Shown in pieces: positions 1 to 7,323 of a stretch of DNA of 30,536 bases; the first letter of the stretch is position 1; the number at the start of each line of letters is the position of its first letter. Source of the stretch: Faecalibacterium sp. UBA1762 (GTDB taxonomy: Bacteria; Bacillota; Clostridia; Oscillospirales; Ruminococcaceae). The translations under genes and the position numbers were made by a program. The stretch is from assembly GCA_002314755.1 (NCBI GenBank), contig DCHC01000046.1:21884-52419 (forward strand), read 5' to 3'. The notes beneath the pieces were generated by a model. It saw only the letters and a program-made list of their open reading frames with translations. It did not search any database and had not been told where the DNA came from.

Positions 1-1
1 A

Positions 2-298
2 GATATGGGTATTTGGGTGGAGAACTTCTCCGTGCCCGCCGTAATTAGTAACTGTTTGATCCACGGTCACGGCGAGACAGTACGGCTGTTCCCCAACTGG
101 AACCTGAACGAACAGGCCGCCTTTAGCGGTCACCGGGTAAGTGGCGCCTTTCTGGTCAGCGCCGCCTGCGCAGACGGTCGGGTAACCGGGATGCGCGTTT
201 GCTCTGAAAAAGGCGGTGAATTTACCTGGCAAAACCCTGAAACCGGCTATATCGATACCATCCGCTTTGCCCCCGGTGAAACCAAACAGCTGATTTAA
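2..298 (+). CDS. C-terminal end of a GH95-like glycoside hydrolase (5'-truncated by window edge)
   Basis: The reading frame is open from the left edge to a TAA at 296-298, so this is the last ~98 residues of a larger protein that begins outside the window. The visible part contains a 'VRLFPNW' segment followed by a beta-rich tail ('FSGHRVSGAFLVSAACADGRVTGMRV' region, then 'SEKGGEF'). From memory this arrangement is typical of the C-terminal beta-domain of (alpha/alpha)6-barrel glycosidases of the GH95-like group, several of which are alpha-L-fucosidases. The catalytic barrel is not in view, so substrate and activity cannot be judged. No ribosome binding site precedes the ATG at 5, which supports reading it as an internal Met. 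No clear terminator separates it from the glycyl radical enzyme promoter ~60 bp downstream. Confidence 0.6.
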   Translation, partial: DMGIWVENFSVPAVISNCLIHGHGETVRLFPNWNLNEQAAFSGHRVSGAFLVSAACADGRVTGMRVCSEKGGEFTWQNPETGYIDTIRFAPGETKQLI

Positions 299-358
299 AC
301 ACCTTTATCAAAAACATACATGTCAAATGCACACAAAAGCACAAATGCAAAACGGCTA

Positions 359-387
359 TTGCGCTTTCGGCTGCGGTTTGTTAAAAT
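359..387 (+). promoter_or_regulatory. Promoter for the glycyl radical enzyme operon
   Basis: The -35 is TTGCGC at 359-364, followed by a 17 bp spacer and a -10 TAAAAT at 382-387, leaving a short leader to the ATG at 443. Two direct CAAATGCA copies (324-331 and 342-349, 18 bp apart) lie just upstream and could be an activator site. A small hairpin (TTCGGC-ACT-GCCGAA) sits in the leader. This is prediction from motif and spacing only. Confidence 0.5.
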
Positions 388-442
388 AAAAAAAAGATTC
401 GGCACTGCCGAAAATCGCCGAAAAAAAGAGGAGACTCGGAGA

Positions 443-2545
443 ATGAGAGAACAGGATATTGCGCGGATCGACCGTCTGCGGTTACAGGCTTTGCATGCCA
501 CCCCCTGTTTTATGCTGTTTTATACCGATTATTTTGAACGTCACCGGGAAAACGCTGCCGTCGGCGGAGAGTATGAGCGTTTTGCCGATGCGTTCCTCTA
601 CGCCATGGGGCGTATTCAGCCGCAGATCGACCCGGATGAGCTGATCGTAGGCAAAAGTGTGCTGCCCCTTACCGAAGCGCAGCAGGCACGGTGGGAGCAG
701 GTGCGTCCCTACGCCGAAAGCATCACACCCATCAACGGGCAGGACAGCCACCGCGCCATAGATTACGCAAAGCTGCTGCGGCTTGGTACCACCGGCTATA
801 TTGCAGAGATCGAAGCGTACGAAAAAAAAGCCGGTGAGGCGCAAAAGGCTTTTTACGCCTGCTGCAGGGTCTGTCTGCAAGCCGTTGCAGATTATGCCGA
901 CCGGTACGCGGCTACCGCCCGTGCCCAGGCCGAAAGTTGCGATGACGCACAGCGCAAACAGGAGCTGTTGGATATCGCACACGCCTGCAGTCGGGTACCA
1001 CGTCACCCTGCCCAAAGCTACTACGAGGCGGTACAGGCAACCAACTTTATCACCCATTGCCTCTCCATGGATCCGTCCCGCTTTTTCAATATTCTGCAAT
1101 TTCAGCTGGGCAGGCCGGACCGTTACCTGCTGCCCTATTACGAAAAAGACCGGGCAGCAGGTACATTGACGGACGACCGTGCCCAGCTGCTACTGGACCT
1201 ACTGTCCATCCAGATCAACAACCGGGTCTGCAGTGGGCTTTCCAGCGGGTATATGGTGGGCGGCCGCGCAAAGGACGGCAGCGTTGTCTCTAACCCTTTG
1301 ACCCGAATGGGCATGCAGGTTGTAGACGATGTGCATCTGGTCTACCCGGCGGTAGGTCTGTGCTGCTGCCACGACACACCGGAGGAGGATCTGCAGCTGG
1401 CCTGCAGGGTACTTTCTCACGGGCGTTCTCACCCGGCACTGTTTAACGATGATATCATCCGTCAGGGTCTTGAAGAGTACGGCATTCCAGAAGAGGAGAG
1501 CTACGAATACATTCACAGCACCTGCGTGGAGATCACGCCTGTCGGCTCAAGCAATGTGTGGGTTGCAAGCCCTTACACTAATTTGGTGCAGTTGTTGCTG
1601 GATGTCATGGACAGGGACTACGCAAGCTTTGACGGGCTGCTTAGCGCCTACTATGCCCGGTTGGATGCTCATATCAAGGCCAACTTTATCGAGCAGAACA
1701 ATTTCCGTTTGGAACACCGGGATCGGGTCATCAAACCGCTGCTCTCCTGCTTTGTCTATGACTGTTTGGAAAAAGGCGAGGATGTCACCCGGGGCGGCGC
1801 CCGCTATAACTGGATCATGCCAAGCTTTGTGGGCATGGCCAATTTGGTGGACAGCCTTGTCGTGCTGCGTAGCCTGGTCTTTGATAAAAAAGAGCTGACC
1901 GTCGCCCGCTTTGCCGACATTCTGAAAGATAATTTTGAAGGAAACGAACCACTGCGGCTGCGTATTCTGAATGAGGTACCCAAATACGGCAATGATATTG
2001 ACGCCGTGGACTGCCTGTTTGAACAGATCGTCACCCACATTGTGGAGCAGTGCAAGCTGTATACGCCCTGTCTGACCGGCGGCAAACTGATCCCCAGCGT
2101 TTTCTGCTGGGTCATGCACGAACGGCTGGGCAGCCAGACCGGCGCCAGCCCGGACGGACGGAAAGCAGGGTTCCCCTTAGGGGACGGATCCGGCCCCTGC
2201 CAGGGCAGAGAGCACTGCGGTCCCACCGCCTCCATCCTTTCCAGCACCAAATGGTCCCATAAGGAACTGATCGGCGGTGTAGCGGTCAATATGAAATTTT
2301 CCAAGCGCACCTTTACCCAGGATTCCTGCGCCAAAATGCTGGCCATCATCCGTACCTATCTTGCCCGCGGCGGCTTTGAACTGCAGATCAATGTGGTGGA
2401 TCGGGATACCCTGCTTGCCGCGCAGGAACAACCGGAGCAGTACCGGGATCTGGTGGTGCGCATTGGCGGCTACAGCGATTATTTTGTTAAGCTTTCCCCC
2501 AATATGCAGGCAGAAGTGCTGCTGCGCACGGAGCATGACCTATGA
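443..2545 (+). CDS. Glycyl radical enzyme (pyruvate formate-lyase family), substrate unknown
   Basis: A 700-residue member of the PFL/glycyl radical superfamily: oxygen-sensitive cytosolic enzymes in which a stable Gly radical passes to an active-site Cys thiyl radical. The start at 443 follows GAGGAG at 429-434 with 8 nt spacing; an in-frame ATG at 320 lies upstream of the predicted promoter and has no good ribosome binding site. The active-site loop reads S-T-C361-V-E363-I-T. The Cys-x-Glu pair is the arrangement of the dehydratase/decarboxylase/C-S or C-N lyase branches, not the Cys-Cys pair of true pyruvate formate-lyase. The glycyl loop near the C-terminus reads R673-I-G-G676-Y-S, so Gly676 is the likely radical site. 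The usual context for Cys is GCVEP; STCVEIT is different. The stop overlaps the activase start (ATGA), showing translational coupling. Family is certain; the reaction is not recognisable from sequence alone. No microcompartment shell genes are visible. Confidence 0.93.
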   Translation: MREQDIARIDRLRLQALHATPCFMLFYTDYFERHRENAAVGGEYERFADAFLYAMGRIQPQIDPDELIVGKSVLPLTEAQQARWEQVRPYAESITPINGQDSHRAIDYAKLLRLGTTGYIAEIEAYEKKAGEAQKAFYACCRVCLQAVADYADRYAATARAQAESCDDAQRKQELLDIAHACSRVPRHPAQSYYEAVQATNFITHCLSMDPSRFFNILQFQLGRPDRYLLPYYEKDRAAGTLTDDRAQLLLDLLSIQINNRVCSGLSSGYMVGGRAKDGSVVSNPLTRMGMQVVDDVHLVYPAVGLCCCHDTPEEDLQLACRVLSHGRSHPALFNDDIIRQGLEEYGIPEEESYEYIHSTCVEITPVGSSNVWVASPYTNLVQLLLDVMDRDYASFDGLLSAYYARLDAHIKANFIEQNNFRLEHRDRVIKPLLSCFVYDCLEKGEDVTRGGARYNWIMPSFVGMANLVDSLVVLRSLVFDKKELTVARFADILKDNFEGNEPLRLRILNEVPKYGNDIDAVDCLFEQIVTHIVEQCKLYTPCLTGGKLIPSVFCWVMHERLGSQTGASPDGRKAGFPLGDGSGPCQGREHCGPTASILSSTKWSHKELIGGVAVNMKFSKRTFTQDSCAKMLAIIRTYLARGGFELQINVVDRDTLLAAQEQPEQYRDLVVRIGGYSDYFVKLSPNMQAEVLLRTEHDL

Positions 2546-3453
2546 GTGATTTATTAGGAACCATCTTTAATATTCAACGATTTTGCACCCAGGATGGCCC
2601 CGGCATCCGCACTACAGTCTTTTTAAAGGGTTGTCCCCTGCGTTGTGCCTGGTGTCACAACCCGGAATCTCAACGCGGTGTACCGGAGCTGTTGTTCAGC
2701 AGTGAAAAATGCATCGGCTGCGGCAGCTGCGTGGCTGCCTGTCCAAACGGACTGCACACCCTGCGAGACGGAACGCACTGTTTCACTCGCAACGGCTGTA
2801 TCAGCTGCGGCAAATGCACCGCTCACTGCTGGGCAGAGGCATTGGAGCTTTGCGGCAAAAAACAGACGGTAGCCGAGGTCATGGACGAAGCCTCCCGTGA
2901 CCGCCCGTTTTACGAGACCAGCGGCGGCGGCATCACGCTTTCCGGCGGAGAGCCGTTGGCGCAGGGAGAATTCACGCTTGCCCTCGCACAAAGCTGTAAG
3001 CAAGAGAATATTCCCCTTTGCATCGAAACCTGCGGCTACGGTGATCCATCCCTGCTGACCCGGTTGATACCGCTGGTGGATATCTTTCTGTTTGATATCA
3101 AACTGTTGGACGCGCAGGAACATAAAAAGTATACCGGGGTAGACAATATCCTAATACAGCAAAATCTTCGCCTGCTCAGCCAGAGAGGCGCGCGCATCAT
3201 TCTGCGCTGCCCCATTATTCCCGATGTCAACCAAACCCCTGCCTTTTTTGATGGGTTGGCTGAGCTTGCCGCTGCCCTGTCCGGGGTGGAGGCAGTCCAT
3301 CTGGAGCCATACCATCCACTGGGTCTATCCAAGCTGCAGCGGCTGGGCAGGCAGGCCGACTACGACCGGCCGACCATTCTGGACCGTAAGGAACTGATCC
3401 ATATCGCCGCCGCAATGACCAAAAAAAGCGGAAAACCGGTCATTGTGCAGTAA
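2542..3453 (+). CDS. Glycyl radical enzyme activating enzyme (radical SAM)
   Basis: A 303-residue radical-SAM activase that abstracts H from the glycine of the preceding enzyme. The SAM cluster motif CxxxCxxC is C31, C35, C38. It is followed by an inserted ferredoxin-like domain with two more [4Fe-4S] motifs, C57/C60/C63/C67 and C86/C89/C92/C96, then the SAM-binding SGGEPL segment around residues 134-139. The two extra clusters are typical of activases for non-PFL glycyl radical enzymes (glycerol dehydratase, hydroxyphenylacetate decarboxylase, choline lyase types) and absent from classical PflA, which agrees with the Cys-x-Glu active site next door. The ATG overlaps the upstream stop by 4 bp. 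Specificity is assumed to be for the adjacent enzyme. Confidence 0.93.
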   Translation: MSDLLGTIFNIQRFCTQDGPGIRTTVFLKGCPLRCAWCHNPESQRGVPELLFSSEKCIGCGSCVAACPNGLHTLRDGTHCFTRNGCISCGKCTAHCWAEALELCGKKQTVAEVMDEASRDRPFYETSGGGITLSGGEPLAQGEFTLALAQSCKQENIPLCIETCGYGDPSLLTRLIPLVDIFLFDIKLLDAQEHKKYTGVDNILIQQNLRLLSQRGARIILRCPIIPDVNQTPAFFDGLAELAAALSGVEAVHLEPYHPLGLSKLQRLGRQADYDRPTILDRKELIHIAAAMTKKSGKPVIVQ

Positions 3454-3483
3454 ACGGCAGTCCGTTTTTTCTTTTTTCGAGAT

Positions 3484-3538
3484 AAAAAACCTTTTGAGAT
3501 TTTCCGGTGAAATGTGCCGGTTCTCAAAAGGCTTTTTT
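3484..3538. terminator. Bidirectional intrinsic terminator between the glycyl radical operon and thrB
   Basis: The stem is CCTTTTGAGA (3490-3499) with TCTCAAAAGG (3522-3531), with an inner CCGG/CCGG pairing. An A-run lies on the left (3484-3489) and a T-run on the right (3533-3538), so it can end transcription from both convergent operons. Confidence 0.85.
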
Positions 3539-3546
3539 CATATGAA

Positions 3547-4482
3547 TCATTCAACGCAGACTGCACAGGTACCTACGGTATCTATTGGCAGATATTGTAC
3601 CTGCCAACCGGGCGTAAAGCCAAGGATAGCCGTATTCAGTCTTTGCGCAAACTGCACCCCATCCCCCTGTACCAGCGCCAGCTGGGTCGGACCCGCACCG
3701 CTGATGCAGTAGCTGATCGCCCCCAGCGCCAACGCCGCCTGCTTTGCCTTGTCATAATGGGCAATCAACTGCTCCCGGTAGGGCTGATGCAGTCTGTCCC
3801 GCAGGGCGGCACCGATCAGCGCCGTATTCCCCTGCTCCAGCGCTTTTAACAGTACTGCGCCGTGGGAAAGATTATAGACCGCGTCCGCCCGGGAATAGCT
3901 TTGGGGCAAAACCTCACGGGCAAGATGGGTGGAAAGCTCAAAATCCGGAATGACTGCCACGAAGTTTAGGGACGGATGCACCGGGCAGGCTACCGTATAG
4001 GGCACCCCCTGCTCCACCATAGAGACGGTCATCCCACCGAACAACGCCGGTGCCAGGTTGTCCGGGTGTCCCTCAATGGGGTTACATATCTGCAGCAGCA
4101 AGCCATTCAAGCTTATCCCTGCCGCATCGGCTGCCTGTTTCGCTGCCTCTGGGTGCAGCTCTGCCGCAGCTGCCGCACCTGCAGCCAACAGTGCCGCAGA
4201 GCTGCCCAGCCCCCTGCTGACAGGGATATCCCCCCCGATGGTAATATGCAGGCTCTTTTCCGTCGGCAGCCCAAACCGCTGCATAGCCGCCGTATAGCTT
4301 TGATACACCAGATTGTCCGGCCCGGCGTATTTTTTGTCACAGCCGTCAATGACCAGCTGCTCCCCCTCTGCCGCCACCGACACAGTATTATAGATGCCCA
4401 ATGCGCAGCCAAAGCTATCAAACCCCGGGCCGACATTGGCCGTGGTACCCGGCACCCTGACCGTCACTTTTGAAAAAGACAT
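3547..4482 (-). CDS. thrB: Homoserine kinase
   Basis: GHMP-family kinase of 311 residues that phosphorylates homoserine with ATP, the fourth step of threonine synthesis from aspartate. The N-terminal 'VPGTTANVGPGFDSFG' block and the ATP-binding loop PVSRGLGSSAA at residues 87-97 are diagnostic, and length matches bacterial ThrB. The ATG at 4482 is preceded by AGAGGTAGAGGA. It lies 52 bp downstream of thrC on the same strand with no visible terminator between, so the two are probably cotranscribed from the thrC promoter. It is convergent with the glycyl radical operon. Confidence 0.96.
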   Translation of the reverse strand: MSFSKVTVRVPGTTANVGPGFDSFGCALGIYNTVSVAAEGEQLVIDGCDKKYAGPDNLVYQSYTAAMQRFGLPTEKSLHITIGGDIPVSRGLGSSAALLAAGAAAAAELHPEAAKQAADAAGISLNGLLLQICNPIEGHPDNLAPALFGGMTVSMVEQGVPYTVACPVHPSLNFVAVIPDFELSTHLAREVLPQSYSRADAVYNLSHGAVLLKALEQGNTALIGAALRDRLHQPYREQLIAHYDKAKQAALALGAISYCISGAGPTQLALVQGDGVQFAQRLNTAILGFTPGWQVQYLPIDTVGTCAVCVE

Positions 4483-4534
4483 TTTCCTCTACCTCTTGTC
4501 CGGATGATCCGACGTGCGGATTTTCCCTGTTTTT

Positions 4535-6007
4535 TTACAGACCGATGGATTTCTTCACATACTCGGTCAAGCCCTCCGGCCCTACGCAGTCGGTGTGCTG
4601 CACCTTTCGCTGCTTTAGACCTGCCAGCCCTGCCGGAATAGCTACGCCAGTCAGCTGCTGCAACTTATCCATTGCCTCAAATTCATCCTCCGGCACCGGC
4701 TGCCCCAGGGCAGACAGTACTGCAGCAGGGAACTTGTAGGGGGAGGCGGTGGATAGCACCACCACCGGCGCATGCGACGGATTTTGCCGCTTATACTGCT
4801 GCGCCACATACCATGCCACCGCCGTATGGGGATCAACAAGGTAGTGATGCTGCTGCCAAATTTCCTTTATTGCACCGGCTGTCATCTCATCGTCGCAGAA
4901 CCCGGCGCTGAACTCTGCCTGTATTTTGGCCAGTACCGAGTCGGAAACGGAATAACCGCCCTGCTTGCTCAGCCGATTCATCCAGTCTGCTACGGCAGCG
5001 GTATCTCCGTTGGTGATAAAGTACAAAAGCCGCTCCAAATTGCTGGAGATCAGAATATCCATAGATGGCGAGGTTGTCTTGTGAAAGGGTCGTTTACGGT
5101 CATAGGTGCCGGTGGTCAGAAAATCCGTCAGCACATTATTGGCGTTAGAGGCACAAACCAACTTACCGACCGGCAGGCCCAGCCTTTTTGCCAGATATCC
5201 TGCCAGAATATCGCCGAAATTACCGGTAGGTACCACAAAATCCACCGAGTCACCCGCCTGTATGCTGCCCTTTCGGACCAAATCGGCATACGCCTTAAAA
5301 TAGTAGGTCAACTGCGGCGCCAACCGACCGATATTGATGGAATTTGCACTGGACAGTGCCACGCCGCTGCCCTCAAGCACCTTTTCGTTCAGGGCGGCAA
5401 AGGTTTTTTTCACGCCGGTCTGGGCATCATCAAAATTACCTTCCACTGCGCACACCTGTACATTGGTCCCGGTCTGGGTGACCATCTGTGCCTTTTGCAC
5501 CGGGCTGACGCCCTGTTCCGGGTAAAAAACAGTAATTTTCACACCCGGCACATCCGCAAAGCCCACCAGGGCAGCCTTGCCGGTATCGCCGCTGGTAGCG
5601 GTCAAGATCTGGGTCAGCTCACCGTTGCCCAGCTGTTTTTTTGCCGCGCAGATCAGCTGTGGCAGCATAGAAAGTGCTACATCCTTAAAAGCACTGGTAG
5701 GTCCGCGGAACAGCTCCAGCAGTGCATCCTCCCCCAGCATAACCGTCGGGGTTAGCTCCTCTGTTTCAAACTTGCCGCTATATGCCCGGTCTACTAGCCC
5801 GGACATATCCTCAAAATCCGGCAGCAACGCCTGCAGAACGCGGGTGGCTATGGCAAATGTGTCCTCTGTAAGAGTACACTTCCAATCAAAAGAAATATCA
5901 TCCAAACAAACGGGAACATACAGTCCACCGTCCGGCGCAAGGCCGCGTAAAACAGCCTGTAAACTGTTACTGTTATTGTCGCTGCTGCGGGTGCTTTGAT
6001 AGTTCAT
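4535..6007 (-). CDS. thrC: Threonine synthase
   Basis: PLP-dependent enzyme of 490 residues converting O-phosphohomoserine to threonine. The N-terminal 'GLAPDGGLYVP' signature, the PLP-binding lysine in PTSAFKD (K108) and the phosphate-binding TSGDTG (about 139-144) are present. The length fits the long threonine synthase subgroup. The ATG at 6007 has an AGGAG ribosome binding site. It is the first gene of a thrC-thrB operon and divergent from hom-lysC-asd, so every step from aspartate to threonine is encoded within 6 kb. Confidence 0.96.
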   Translation of the reverse strand: MNYQSTRSSDNNSNSLQAVLRGLAPDGGLYVPVCLDDISFDWKCTLTEDTFAIATRVLQALLPDFEDMSGLVDRAYSGKFETEELTPTVMLGEDALLELFRGPTSAFKDVALSMLPQLICAAKKQLGNGELTQILTATSGDTGKAALVGFADVPGVKITVFYPEQGVSPVQKAQMVTQTGTNVQVCAVEGNFDDAQTGVKKTFAALNEKVLEGSGVALSSANSINIGRLAPQLTYYFKAYADLVRKGSIQAGDSVDFVVPTGNFGDILAGYLAKRLGLPVGKLVCASNANNVLTDFLTTGTYDRKRPFHKTTSPSMDILISSNLERLLYFITNGDTAAVADWMNRLSKQGGYSVSDSVLAKIQAEFSAGFCDDEMTAGAIKEIWQQHHYLVDPHTAVAWYVAQQYKRQNPSHAPVVVLSTASPYKFPAAVLSALGQPVPEDEFEAMDKLQQLTGVAIPAGLAGLKQRKVQHTDCVGPEGLTEYVKKSIGL

Positions 6008-6049
6008 TGTTATATTCTCCTATTTTCTCGTCTAATTCACCGAAAATGC

Positions 6050-6078
6050 TTGCTTTTTCTTGTCTATAATGATATAGT
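6050..6078 (+). promoter_or_regulatory. hom-lysC-asd promoter
   Basis: The -35 is TTGCTT (6050-6055), followed by a 17 bp spacer and a -10 TATAGT (6073-6078). It converges with and overlaps the thrC promoter on the other strand, so RNA polymerase could probably occupy only one at a time. Confidence 0.5.
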
Positions 6079-6097
6079 ATCTTTATCGTAATTTCAA
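6069..6097 (-). promoter_or_regulatory. thrC-thrB promoter
   Basis: Reading the minus strand, the -35 is TTGAAA (6097-6092), then a 17 bp spacer and a -10 TATCAT (6074-6069). It overlaps the oppositely directed hom promoter, with the two -10 boxes sharing bases. Confidence 0.6.
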
Positions 6098-6156
6098 GAG
6101 GTTTTTCAAAAAGAATTACAAAGCTTTTCAAAGCTATGGGAAGAAAGGTAAAAAAC

Positions 6157-7299
6157 ATGAAAATTGTTTTACTGGGTCACGGTGTTGTGGGCGCCGGCGT
6201 GTTTGAATTGTGTGCGCAGCACAAGGACATGGAGATTGTCGGTGTTCTCTGCAAGGACCCGGAAAATGTCCCGGACGGCAAGGGTTTTTCGGATATAACG
6301 CCCTTGCTGCAGGACAAAACCGTGGATACCGTTGTGGAAGTGATGGGCGGTCTGCACCCCGCGTACGAGCTGGTGTGTACCGCATTACAGCATGGCAAAA
6401 ATGTTGTCAGCGCCAACAAGTATCTAATATGTCATTATTATAAGGAACTGACCAACCTTGCCTGCCAGCACGGCGCTGCGCTGCGTTGCACCGCAGCGGT
6501 GGGTGGGGGAATCCCCTGGCTGGTCAATCTGCAGCGCGCCCGCCGGTGCGATACCGTGCGCCGGATCAGTGGCATTATGAACGGTACCACCAACTACATT
6601 TTAAGCACCATGCACGCACAGCCGCTCTCCTTTGGGGATGTACTCGCCGAGGCACAGCGCCTGGGTTACGCCGAAGCCGACCCCACTGCCGATGTGGACG
6701 GGTTGGATATCCGACGCAAGCTTGCCATCAGTGCCAATGTGGCCTTTGACTGCTGCATAACAGAGGAGGACATCGACACTTTCGGCATCCGCAATATTCA
6801 GGATCGGGATATCGCCCTGTTTAAAGCCCACGGCTACACCTGTAAGCTGCTGGCAGACGCCTGCGAACAGAAAGATGGCCTGACCGCGGTCGTGGAGCCC
6901 TGCCTGCTGGGCAGTGAATGGCCGGAGGCTGCCGTGCCCGCCAACTATAACTGGATCACCATGTGGGGCGACGCCATAGGCAGGGAAAGCTTTTTCGGCC
7001 AGGGCGCCGGTCGCTACCCCACCGCTTATAATGTGGTACAGGACCTGGTGGATATTCAATCCGGCGCAGAAGGCTTTTATACCGGCAGCTGTCAGCAAAA
7101 GCGTGTAGATAACGCCACTGTTCAGCGGCGGTACTATCTGCGCACCGCACTGAAAACCGACTGGGTCAAAGCACATGCAAAGGAACAGTGGGCAGAGAAT
7201 AGCTTTATCACCGATGCCCTTTCCCCTGCGCAGATGCACGCCGCCATGCATACAATAATGCAGACGGACAAAAACGCGTTCTTCGCCGCCCTACTATAA
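6157..7299 (+). CDS. hom: Homoserine dehydrogenase (no ACT domain)
   Basis: Reduces aspartate semialdehyde to homoserine with NAD(P)H. The Rossmann motif G7-H-G-V-V-G12 opens the protein, 'NGTTNYIL' marks the homoserine dehydrogenase core, and 'EADPTADVDGLDIRRKLAI' is the catalytic segment with its conserved lysine. I chose the ATG at 6157 because GAAAGG lies 8 nt upstream; an in-frame ATG at 6136 would place that ribosome binding site inside the gene. At 380 residues it ends without the C-terminal ACT domain found in the ~430-residue Gram-positive enzymes, so feedback by threonine through that domain is not expected. It is first in hom-lysC-asd. Confidence 0.94.
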   Translation: MKIVLLGHGVVGAGVFELCAQHKDMEIVGVLCKDPENVPDGKGFSDITPLLQDKTVDTVVEVMGGLHPAYELVCTALQHGKNVVSANKYLICHYYKELTNLACQHGAALRCTAAVGGGIPWLVNLQRARRCDTVRRISGIMNGTTNYILSTMHAQPLSFGDVLAEAQRLGYAEADPTADVDGLDIRRKLAISANVAFDCCITEEDIDTFGIRNIQDRDIALFKAHGYTCKLLADACEQKDGLTAVVEPCLLGSEWPEAAVPANYNWITMWGDAIGRESFFGQGAGRYPTAYNVVQDLVDIQSGAEGFYTGSCQQKRVDNATVQRRYYLRTALKTDWVKAHAKEQWAENSFITDALSPAQMHAAMHTIMQTDKNAFFAALL

Positions 7300-7323
7300 C
7301 AGATGCAAAGTGAGGATATGATC

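Noticed and set aside
320..442. In-frame N-terminal extension of the glycyl radical enzyme from an ATG at 320
   Set aside because: It would start upstream of the predicted promoter, is rich in Lys/Arg without family similarity, and the ATG at 443 has a proper ribosome binding site.
4772..5755. 327-codon open frame on the plus strand
   Set aside because: It is antisense to thrC, whose motifs are complete; the frame has no ribosome binding site and no recognisable domain.
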